The notes under the pieces: generated by a model
The model's input: the letters and a program-made list of their open reading frames with translations, nothing else
The model's database searches: none
Told to the model about the DNA's origin: nothing
Position numbers and translations under genes: made by a program
Shown here: in pieces, positions 1 to 5,970 of the stretch
How positions within the stretch are numbered: the stretch's first letter is position 1
How the letters are laid out: each line of letters opens with the position of its first letter
Assembly: GCA_937859105.1 (NCBI GenBank)
Contig: CALMAD010000098.1
Location: forward strand, 1 to 5,970
Direction: 5' to 3'
DNA length: 5,970 nt
From: an uncultured Propionibacteriaceae bacterium
GTDB lineage: Bacteria; Actinomycetota; Actinomycetes; Propionibacteriales; Propionibacteriaceae

Positions 1-1318
1 CGCGCAGGCCGCGGCGTCCGGGAGAGCACGCGGCGATCCCGCGGTCGACGAGGGACGCCGCGAGCGACCCCGGGACGACGCCCGGGGGCGCGAGCACCGC
101 GTCGACGTGGCGGGCGGCGGGCGGGCAGGCGGAGGCCGGAGCGGCCACGACGCCGGCGTCCACGAGGGCGAGCAGCTTGCCGGCGTTCACCGGCGGCGGC
201 CCGAACGCGACGCGCTCGAGCCGACGGGCCAGGCGCGCGAAGGCGGGCCACCGGGCGGCGGGGCAGCGCTCGTAGCCGACGGCGTCCACGATGGCGGGGT
301 AGAGGTCCTGCCAGGCCTGCCCCACCGCCCAGGCGGCGTGCGGACGTGCGTCGCCCGTCGCGACCGCGTACGAGCGGCGGAGGTCGGCCACCGGGTCGCC
401 GGCGTCGCGCCCGGCCAGCACGGCGTCCACGTCGCCGCGGCCGTGCGCGGCCCGGAGGAACCCCTCGGCGGTGGCGGCGACCGCGCGGGCGACGGCGTCC
501 GGGTCGCCGCGGCTCTCGGCCAGGGCGACGGCCCCCCGCATCCGGGCCGAGGTGAGGTCGAGGCCGGCGAGGGGGCCGCCGGGTTGCGGCTTGCATTCGA
601 GGAACCGGCCGCCCCGGCCGAACGGGAGCAGCCGGGGCTCCCGCCCGGAGGGCTGGTAGCCGTCCGCGGCGAACGTGCCGCCGCGTCCCTCGGTCAGGGC
701 GAGCGCGGCGTCGATGAACGTGAGCGCGGCGCCGCGGACCGCGACCCGCGCGCCCGCGGGTACGGCCGCGTCGGTCAGGCCGGGCACGGGCAGCGCCGGG
801 AGCGCGTCCGGCTGGGTGGCCCGCCAGGCGTCCGGCCAGGCCGTCTCGTGCCCGGTGGCGAGCAGCACGTGGTCGTAGCGGCCCTCGTGTTCCGCCGGTG
901 CGCCCTCCGGCCCCGGGCGGTAGGCGACGAGCCATGCGGATCCGCTCGGCTCGACCCGGGTGACGCGGGCGGCGATCCGGCGCGGGGCGCAGCGGCCCGC
1001 CGTCCGCTCGGCGGCGTCCCAGCTCTCGCTGAGGAACCGGCCCACCAGCGACCGCGCGGGGAACGGATCGAGCGGACGCCGCTCGCCACGGTCGGCGCGC
1101 CAGCCGTCGAGGGAGCCCAGCCCCGTCCGGATGATGGCCGAGTTCACGTTGAGCCGCAAATAGTCCGGCTGGCCGGACGCGTAGGCGGAGCCACGCCCGT
1201 CCGGGTGGGGGTCGAAGACGTCGATCGCGCAGGCGTGCCCGCCCTCGCGGACCGCCTGCAGCACGCTCTCGAGCGCCCACAGGGCGCGGGGGCCGCCCCC
1301 GACGACGGCGATCCTCAT
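1..1318 (-). CDS. FAD/NAD(P)-binding oxidoreductase, NAD_binding_9 type (partial, C-terminus beyond left edge)
   Basis: I translated this frame by hand; it stays open for 439 codons from an ATG at 1318 to the left edge, so the C-terminus is missing. The start is a dinucleotide-binding fold with GGGPRA at residues 7-12 after a short beta strand (MRIAVV). It continues with GRGSAYA (41-47), LNVN (56-59), LLATGH (152-157) and VRGAALTFID (194-203). This order, with the ATG-H flavoprotein motif and the second glycine-containing strand, is typical of the COG4529/NAD_binding_9 group of FAD/NAD(P)-binding proteins, which look cytosolic and mostly lack an assigned reaction. The ATG overlaps the stop codon of the sbnA-like gene (ATGA) and has no good Shine-Dalgarno sequence of its own, so translational coupling is likely. 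By position it could act on the SbnA-like product or on a metabolite made from it; that is inference. The family call is firm, the substrate unknown. Confidence 0.85.
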   Translation of the reverse strand, partial: MRIAVVGGGPRALWALESVLQAVREGGHACAIDVFDPHPDGRGSAYASGQPDYLRLNVNSAIIRTGLGSLDGWRADRGERRPLDPFPARSLVGRFLSESWDAAERTAGRCAPRRIAARVTRVEPSGSAWLVAYRPGPEGAPAEHEGRYDHVLLATGHETAWPDAWRATQPDALPALPVPGLTDAAVPAGARVAVRGAALTFIDAALALTEGRGGTFAADGYQPSGREPRLLPFGRGGRFLECKPQPGGPLAGLDLTSARMRGAVALAESRGDPDAVARAVAATAEGFLRAAHGRGDVDAVLAGRDAGDPVADLRRSYAVATGDARPHAAWAVGQAWQDLYPAIVDAVGYERCPAARWPAFARLARRLERVAFGPPPVNAGKLLALVDAGVVAAPASACPPAARHVDAVLAPPGVVPGSLAASLVDRGIAACSPGRRGLR

Positions 1319-2274
1319 GGCAGGCCGCCCAGATGCTCGGCGACCCAGGCGTCGTCGTAGACGGTGTCCAGGTACGGGACGCCTCCGTCGTGGCAGATCA
1401 GCACGATGTCGGCCCCGGCGTCCGTCGCATCCAGGCCCGCCAGGAACGCGCTCACCACCGCTCCCGTGGACCCCCCCGCCAGCACGCCCTCCGTGGCGAC
1501 GAGCCGCCGGCACCCGCGGACGGCGTCCAGGGCGCTCACCCGGACGACCGCGTCCGGCGTCAGCCCCTCGGCCAGCGGGGGCACCATGCCCGCCCCGTAG
1601 CCCGACAGCGGACGTTCGCCCCGCTCGCCGCCGAACAGGACGCTGCCCTGGGCGTCGACGGCGACCACGCGCGTGGCCAGGCCGCGCTCGTGCACATACG
1701 CCAGGCAACCCCCGATCGTCCCGGTCGTGGAGGTCGCGGTGTACAGCGTCGTGGGCGGGCGGCCGAGCTGCTCGACGATCTCCGTCATCGTCCCGTCGGC
1801 GTGGGCGCGCGGGGCGGCCGGGTTGCTGTACTGGTCGAGGCAGACGGCGTCCGGAAGGGTGGCGAGCAGCTCGCGCACCTTCGCCCGCCGCGCGACCAGC
1901 CAGTCGCCCGTCTCGGGGTCCGGCTCGGTGAGGGCGTGGATGTGGGCGCCGAGCGCGAGCATCGTCGCGACGGTGACGCGGTTCGCGCGCGGATCCACCA
2001 CGCAGTGGAAACCGACGCCGTGCAGCAGGCACAGGCGCGCGGCCGCGACGCCGAAGTTGCCGGAGCTGGACTCGACCAGCGTCGACCGCGGCGTGATCGC
2101 GCCGCGCTCGACCGCGTCGGTGAACAGGGCGAGGGCGGTGCGGTCCTTGGCGCTCCCGCCGGGGTTGGCGCTCTCGAGCTTCAGCCACGCCCGGACGTCC
2201 TCGCGCCCGTGCAGGCGCTGCAGCCGCACCAGCGGCGTGCCACCGATCGTGCTGAGGACGCCCGCCCTCGTCAC
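1315..2274 (-). CDS. sbnA: SbnA-like PLP-dependent synthase (2,3-diaminopropionate pathway; cysteine synthase fold)
   Basis: A 319-residue fold-type II PLP enzyme of normal family length. Visible: GGTPLVRL (11-18), NPGGSAKDR (37-45) with the Schiff-base lysine K43, ESSSGNFG (68-75) for the substrate carboxylate, TSTTGT (181-186) for the PLP phosphate, and GGSTGA (267-272), where S269 fits the pyridine-nitrogen serine. Features shared with S. aureus SbnA, from memory, include CVVDP, AKVxELLAT, QYxN, H-x2-G-x2-TEIVE, VAVDAxGSVxFG and a YLDxVYxDxW tail. SbnA condenses O-phospho-L-serine with L-glutamate to N-(2-amino-2-carboxyethyl)-glutamate, which SbnB then oxidises to 2,3-diaminopropionate. 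The tail reads HDGGVPY where SbnA has DRGDRY, so a CysK2-type O-phosphoserine enzyme remains possible. The GTG start was chosen because it places GGTPL at the usual distance; its Shine-Dalgarno is weak (AGGG two bases away). The gene is coupled to the flavoprotein downstream. No SbnB is in the window. Confidence 0.78.
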   Translation of the reverse strand: MTRAGVLSTIGGTPLVRLQRLHGREDVRAWLKLESANPGGSAKDRTALALFTDAVERGAITPRSTLVESSSGNFGVAAARLCLLHGVGFHCVVDPRANRVTVATMLALGAHIHALTEPDPETGDWLVARRAKVRELLATLPDAVCLDQYSNPAAPRAHADGTMTEIVEQLGRPPTTLYTATSTTGTIGGCLAYVHERGLATRVVAVDAQGSVLFGGERGERPLSGYGAGMVPPLAEGLTPDAVVRVSALDAVRGCRRLVATEGVLAGGSTGAVVSAFLAGLDATDAGADIVLICHDGGVPYLDTVYDDAWVAEHLGGLP

Positions 2275-2294
2275 CGCCCTGACCGCCTCGTCAT
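2271..2294 (-). CDS. Possible leaderless 7-codon upstream ORF (MTRRSGR) coupled to the sbnA-like gene
   Basis: An ATG at 2294 lies six bases after a TAGGTT -10-like hexamer, the spacing expected when transcription begins at the A of the start codon. It opens a seven-codon frame, MTRRSGR, whose TGA overlaps the GTG start of the sbnA-like gene (GTGA). It is 20 bases, hence out of frame, upstream of that GTG. Ribosomes loading on the leaderless ATG could terminate and restart at the GTG, which would explain the poor Shine-Dalgarno sequence there. The peptide has two adjacent arginines and three in all, but it is too short to call an attenuator. It may be a chance ATG. Confidence 0.3.
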   Translation of the reverse strand: MTRRSGR

Positions 2295-2300
2295 GCGCTG

Positions 2301-2306
2301 AACCTA
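2301..2306 (-). promoter_or_regulatory. Candidate -10 element (TAGGTT) for the sbnA-like operon
   Basis: TAGGTT on the minus strand matches TANNNT and sits six bases before the ATG at 2294, the layout of actinobacterial leaderless promoters. At 17-18 bp upstream there is only a GC-rich stretch (TGGGCG) that does not resemble TTGACA, as is common for such promoters. It would let the sbnA-like gene and the flavoprotein be transcribed separately from the glucosidase. Confidence 0.4.
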
Positions 2307-2346
2307 ACGCTCAGGGGACGGCGACGCCCACACCCCGTCAGGTGGC

Positions 2347-2363
2347 CCGGGTACACCCGGGTG
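2347..2363. repeat. Nested inverted repeats between the glucosidase and sbnA-like genes (operator or weak terminator)
   Basis: The plus strand reads CCCGGGT-AC-ACCCGGG at 2347-2362, with 7-base complementary arms, overlapping a perfect 10-base palindrome CACCCGGGTG at 2354-2363. It lies about 40 bp upstream of the candidate -10 of the sbnA-like gene and 60-75 bp after the glucosidase stop. The arms are symmetrical enough for a dimeric regulator. As an RNA hairpin it would have a 6-bp stem with a 4-base loop and no following U run. GC-rich DNA makes such repeats fairly often by chance. Confidence 0.35.
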
Positions 2364-2401
2364 GGTGTCCGTCCACATCCCAGCACGGGTCTGGTCCTCT
2401 C

Positions 2402-2416
2402 AGGACGCGCCGTCCT
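2402..2416 (-). terminator. Possible U-less hairpin terminator after the 6-phospho-beta-glucosidase gene
   Basis: AGGACG-CGC-CGTCCT forms a 6-bp stem with a 3-base loop starting six bases after the TGA of the glucosidase gene (2423-2425). No U tract follows on the minus strand, so it is not a classical intrinsic terminator, though actinobacterial gene ends often carry such bare hairpins. Position is the main support. Confidence 0.3.
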
Positions 2417-2422
2417 CGAGAT

Positions 2423-3933
<1,511 letters not shown>

Positions 3934-3942
3934 AAGCCGGGC

Positions 3943-5139
3943 TCAGGGCAGCGTGGGGCTCCGCCCGGCGATGACCTCCTCGATCGCGGTGACCGCCGCG
4001 GCCGGGCCGGGGGCGTCCAGGAACGAGCGCCGCAGACGCGGCAGCCCCGCGGGCGGCGTCTGGAGCACTTCGTCGGCCAGCCGGCGCGCGTTCGCGGGGG
4101 TGAAGTCGCGTTTCGGCAGGACGCGGCCGGCGTCCAACTCTTGGATGCGGTAGGCGTTGAAGAACTGGTCGGCGCCCATCGGCGTGAAGATCGCGGGGAC
4201 GCCCATCGCGACCGTGTCGGTCGCGCTGCCGAACCCGCCGTGGGTGAAGCACAGGTCGGCGTGCCGCAGCACGTCGGTCTGCGGGACGAAGTCGGAGACG
4301 ATCACGTTGGCGGGCATCGGCCCCACCTCGCGCAGGCGGCGCGCGTTGCCGGTGGTCAGCACGAGCAGGGCGTTGGAGCCGGCGAAGGCGGCGGCGAGCG
4401 TCCGGAAGAACGGCGTCCAGCTGTTGAAGACCGTGCCGAGCGTGCCGTAGATCACCGGCCCGTCGTGGTCGCGGAGCCGGTCGATCGGGAACGAGTCGTC
4501 GGACGCCGCGAGCGTCGGCGTCGGGCCGGCGAACAGGCACCGGTCGCCGAACAGGTGGTCGCAGGGCTGGTAGTACCGGCTCGCCGGCGAGATGTTCAGC
4601 GTGGACGACCGCGGCCCCATCATCGCGACGACGTCGAAGTCGCGGCCCCAGCCCATCGCGGCCCCCACCACGCCCATCACCGGACGCCGCAGGCGCCGGT
4701 CGGCGAACACGCGGCGGGCCGGCGCCGGGAGGGCGTCGGCCAGCCCGGCGAGGTGCCGGATCACCTGGTCGTGCTGGAAGAAGACGGGCGAGAGGAAGAT
4801 CACCGGCCGGTCGAGGGCGTGCTCCAGCTCGGGGATGCGCGGGTTCATGCCGCCCGCCACGACGGCGTCGTAGTCGCGGCCGCGGGCCAGCAGCTCGGCG
4901 TCCTGGTCGCGGAAGAGCCGGCGCCCGTGCCGGACGAGCTGGTCGGGGCGCACGATCGGGCCGTCGAGGTAGTCGGCGTAGGGGAGGTGGGTGGCGCCGG
5001 TTCTCTCGACCGCCCGGCGGAACGACGACGGGATGAGGTAGTCGACGTGATGCCCGGCCGCCACGAGCGCCCGCGCGAACGGGAACGTCGGGTTGGCCAG
5101 GCCGTACGCCGGCACGCAGGACATCAGGATGCGGGCCAC
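3943..5139 (-). CDS. GT1/MGT-family NDP-sugar glycosyltransferase, with Leu at the usual catalytic His site
   Basis: A 398-residue protein with the two-domain GT-B layout and length of macrolide-type (OleD/YjiC-like) glycosyltransferases, which move a sugar from an NDP donor to small lipophilic acceptors in the cytosol. The C-terminal donor domain is typical: YGTLGTV (231-237), FVPQTDVLRHADLCFTHGG (284-302), FGSATDTVAMGVPAIFTP (303-320) and GADQFFNAYR (322-331), with H300 and D324-Q325 at the donor site. The N-terminal acceptor domain begins ARILMSCVPAYGLANPTFPF. Where the family has GHVNP with the catalytic His, this protein has GLANP, so L14 replaces the His. The start is the GTG at 5139, preceded by AAGGAGG with a 5-base gap; the frame is open further upstream to 5307, but that part does not resemble the family and runs into the divergent gene's start. 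It may be active with another base, or act on an unusual acceptor. Confidence 0.88.
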   Translation of the reverse strand: MARILMSCVPAYGLANPTFPFARALVAAGHHVDYLIPSSFRRAVERTGATHLPYADYLDGPIVRPDQLVRHGRRLFRDQDAELLARGRDYDAVVAGGMNPRIPELEHALDRPVIFLSPVFFQHDQVIRHLAGLADALPAPARRVFADRRLRRPVMGVVGAAMGWGRDFDVVAMMGPRSSTLNISPASRYYQPCDHLFGDRCLFAGPTPTLAASDDSFPIDRLRDHDGPVIYGTLGTVFNSWTPFFRTLAAAFAGSNALLVLTTGNARRLREVGPMPANVIVSDFVPQTDVLRHADLCFTHGGFGSATDTVAMGVPAIFTPMGADQFFNAYRIQELDAGRVLPKRDFTPANARRLADEVLQTPPAGLPRLRRSFLDAPGPAAAVTAIEEVIAGRSPTLP

Positions 5140-5144
5140 GGCGG

Positions 5145-5151
5145 CCTCCTT
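5145..5151 (-). promoter_or_regulatory. Strong Shine-Dalgarno (AAGGAGG) fixing the glycosyltransferase start
   Basis: AAGGAGG on the minus strand, a near-perfect match to the 16S rRNA tail, lies five bases before the GTG at 5139. It decides the start against the in-frame ATGs 36-56 codons upstream, whose extension has no family similarity. Confidence 0.85.
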
Positions 5152-5164
5152 TTCTTCCGTGCAC

Positions 5165-5170
5165 AGCCTA
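5165..5170 (-). promoter_or_regulatory. Candidate -10 element (TAGGCT) for the glycosyltransferase gene
   Basis: TAGGCT on the minus strand fits TANNNT and would start transcription near 5158, giving a leader of about 20 bases that contains the Shine-Dalgarno. A weak -35 candidate, CTGGTT, lies 16 bp upstream within the palindrome at 5182-5199. The match is modest. Confidence 0.35.
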
Positions 5171-5181
5171 TGCCGGGCGCC

Positions 5182-5199
5182 ATGACAACCAGTTGCCAT
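5182..5199. promoter_or_regulatory. Palindromic operator candidate between the glycosyltransferase and GNAT genes
   Basis: ATGACAAC-CA-GTTGCCAT is an inverted repeat with 7 of 8 arm positions complementary and a 2-base spacer. It overlaps the probable -35 region of the leftward glycosyltransferase promoter, a typical position for a repressor site. The same half-site (GTTGTCA) recurs at 5219-5225. The local A+T content is clearly above that of the surrounding genes. The regulator is not in the window; the shape would suit a small dimeric regulator. Confidence 0.45.
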
Positions 5200-5213
5200 C
5201 ATCTTTTCGCTAT

Positions 5214-5226
5214 CTGACGTTGTCAG
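5214..5226. promoter_or_regulatory. Second inverted repeat in the divergent control region
   Basis: CTGAC-GTT-GTCAG has perfect 5-base arms around a 3-base centre and contains GTTGTCA, the half-site of the palindrome at 5182-5199. The centres of the two repeats are about 30 bp, near three helical turns, apart. That would let two dimers bind on one face of the DNA. Confidence 0.35.
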
Positions 5227-5292
5227 GACCGGGTTGTAGGAAACCCTGCGCGCCCAGGCCCGGACGCCGCCGTCGGCCGAACCGCGCGGCGT

Positions 5293-5298
5293 TAGCAT
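5293..5298 (+). promoter_or_regulatory. Candidate -10 element (TAGCAT) for a leaderless GNAT transcript
   Basis: TAGCAT fits TANNNT and ends seven bases before the ATG at 5306, so transcription would start at or next to that codon. No convincing TTGACA-like -35 is seen 17-18 bp upstream. It overlaps the earlier in-frame ATG at 5297, which argues against that ATG as the start. Confidence 0.45.
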
Positions 5299-5305
5299 GC
5301 GCAGC

Positions 5306-5797
5306 ATGATCCTGACGATCCGTGACGCCCGTCCCGACGAACTTGTCGAGGTCGGCCGGGTCGTCAGCGAGGCCTACGTCGCCGACGGCGCGCTGAGCTA
5401 CGACGACCCGTACTACCGCACGCTGGAACGGGCGCCGCTGGAGGCGTTCGGGTCGCAGTTCATCATCGCGGAGCTCGACGGACGCCTCGTCGGCTCGGTC
5501 ACCTGGTGCCCGCCGGGGTCGTCCCAGCGGGAGATCGCCCTGCCCGACGAGGGCGAGTTCCGGCAGCTCGCCGTGCTGCCCGACTCGCGCGGCTTCGGCA
5601 TCGCGCGCCAGCTCGTGGAGGCGTGCCTCGGGCGCGCGAAAGACATCGGGCTGTCGGCCGTCGTGATCTCGTCGGCCCCCTGGATGACCACGGCGCACGC
5701 GCTGTATGAGGATCTGGGCTTCGTCGCCCTGCCCGAGCGCGACTGGAGCCCGCGGCCCGAGGTCGAGCTGACCACGTTCCGCCACGATCTGTCCTGA
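5306..5797 (+). CDS. GNAT-family N-acetyltransferase
   Basis: A 163-residue single-domain GNAT enzyme, which would move an acetyl group from acetyl-CoA to an amine on a small molecule or protein in the cytosol. Motif A is EFRQLAVLPDSRGFGIARQLV with the pyrophosphate-binding loop R95-G-F-G-I-A100. Motif B holds HALYEDLGF (131-139), where Y134 is the usual general acid. The N-terminus ILTIRDARPDELVEV is the common first strand and helix of the family. The start was set at ATG 5306 rather than the in-frame ATG at 5297, because a TAGCAT -10 element covers the latter and leaves a leaderless layout; no Shine-Dalgarno is present for either. The substrate cannot be told from sequence. It is divergent from the glycosyltransferase, sharing its control region, so the two may answer to one regulator. 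The last codons and stop lie in a 20-bp tandem duplication. Confidence 0.88.
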   Translation: MILTIRDARPDELVEVGRVVSEAYVADGALSYDDPYYRTLERAPLEAFGSQFIIAELDGRLVGSVTWCPPGSSQREIALPDEGEFRQLAVLPDSRGFGIARQLVEACLGRAKDIGLSAVVISSAPWMTTAHALYEDLGFVALPERDWSPRPEVELTTFRHDLS

Positions 5798-5819
5798 GCA
5801 GGCACGATCTGTCCTGAGC
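5783..5819. repeat. Tandem duplication (17 bp identical, period 20) across the GNAT stop codon
   Basis: CACGATCTGTCCTGAGC occurs at 5783-5799 and again at 5803-5819. The first copy encodes the last residues (HDLS) and the TGA of the GNAT gene; the second is non-coding. The exact 17-base identity is too long for chance in so short a stretch and suggests a recent slippage-type duplication. The second copy supplies CTGAGC, the only -35-like hexamer at 17 bp from the riboswitch -10. Confidence 0.85.
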
Positions 5820-5842
5820 CACAACCCCGTCCGCGCTAGGAT
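5814..5842 (+). promoter_or_regulatory. Promoter of the FMN-riboswitch transcript (CTGAGC - 17 bp - TAGGAT)
   Basis: TAGGAT at 5837-5842 is a good TANNNT -10 element. It is 17 bp from CTGAGC (5814-5819), a partial match to TTGACA. Transcription would begin near 5849, just before the conserved riboswitch core. The -10 is well supported by position; the -35 is weak. Confidence 0.55.
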
Positions 5843-5852
5843 CGGGCTGCAA

Positions 5853-5970
5853 ACGTGCCCCGGGGTCGGTGCAAGTCCGAACCGGCGGTGAGAGCCCGCG
5901 ACCCGGCACCTTCCGGTGCCGGCCGATCCGGTGGAAGTCCGGAGCCGACGGTGAGAGTCCGGAGGGGAGG
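5853..5970 (+). ncRNA. FMN riboswitch (RFN element), 3' end beyond the window
   Basis: The conserved RFN blocks appear in order: GGGGTCGGTGCAAGTCCGAA (5862-5881), CCGGCGGTGAGAGCCCGCGA (5882-5901), a variable hairpin, TCCGGTGGAAGTCCGGA (5927-5943), then GCCGACGGTGAGAGTCCGGA (5944-5963). Visible pairings are GGG/CCC (5863-5865 with 5902-5904), TCGG/CCGA (5866-5869 with 5877-5880), TCCGG/CCGGA (5927-5931 with 5939-5943), and a variable hairpin GGCACC-TTCC-GGTGCC (5905-5920). The 3' strand of the closing helix, which should pair with the region near ACGTGCCCC at 5853, falls beyond the right edge. The element binds FMN and lowers expression of the gene it precedes, normally a riboflavin synthesis gene (ribD, ribE, ribBA, ribH) or a transporter. 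That gene is not in the window. Its regulatory platform cannot be seen. Confidence 0.95.

Noticed and set aside
107..1360. Plus-strand open frame of 417 codons opposite the flavoprotein gene
   Set aside because: It is rich in Gly, Arg and Ala with no motif, and lies antisense to a frame with clear FAD-binding motifs; long antisense frames are expected in high-GC coding DNA.
5140..5307. Extended N-terminus of 56 residues for the glycosyltransferase
   Set aside because: It would start inside the divergent GNAT gene and cover the control region; AAGGAGG five bases before the GTG at 5139 and the family N-terminus support the shorter protein.
5210..5909. Several minus-strand frames opposite the GNAT gene and riboswitch
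   Set aside because: No family features; they are antisense to an acetyltransferase with intact motifs or to the conserved riboswitch.
5903..5922. Strong 8-bp hairpin with TTCC loop considered as an intrinsic terminator of the GNAT gene
   Set aside because: It lies in the variable arm position of the FMN riboswitch, between conserved blocks, and has no U tract.

Overview
This is a high-GC window, roughly 70% or more by eye, with GTG starts, leaderless-type promoters (TANNNT followed 6-7 bases later by ATG) and an FMN riboswitch of the actinobacterial kind. The sequence suggests an actinomycete; I cannot name the genus from it.

Layout. A leftward series runs from the middle of the window to its left edge. 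In transcription order it is: a GT1/MGT-type glycosyltransferase (3943-5139), a GH1 6-phospho-beta-glucosidase (2423-3832), an SbnA-type PLP enzyme (1315-2274), and an FAD/NAD(P)-binding oxidoreductase that runs off the left edge (1-1318). The last two overlap by four bases (ATGA) and are almost certainly co-translated. The 110 and 148 bp gaps further upstream hold GC-rich inverted repeats and a likely promoter for the sbnA-like gene, so the glycosyltransferase, the glucosidase and the sbnA pair may be three separate transcription units. To the right, a divergent GNAT acetyltransferase (5306-5797) shares with the glycosyltransferase a control region carrying a palindromic operator candidate. 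An FMN riboswitch on the plus strand (5853 to the right edge), with its own promoter, points to a riboflavin synthesis or transport gene just outside the window.

How the genes work together. The clearest functional unit is the SbnA-like enzyme plus the coupled flavoprotein. SbnA enzymes join O-phospho-L-serine and L-glutamate on the way to 2,3-diaminopropionate, a building block of siderophores and peptide antibiotics. The usual second enzyme, SbnB, is not in the window, and a flavoprotein occupies the next position. The glucosidase has the phosphate-binding signature of PTS-linked enzymes, but no PTS gene is visible. The glycosyltransferase has Leu where its family usually has the catalytic His. 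No CRISPR array, insertion sequence, tRNA or rRNA was seen.
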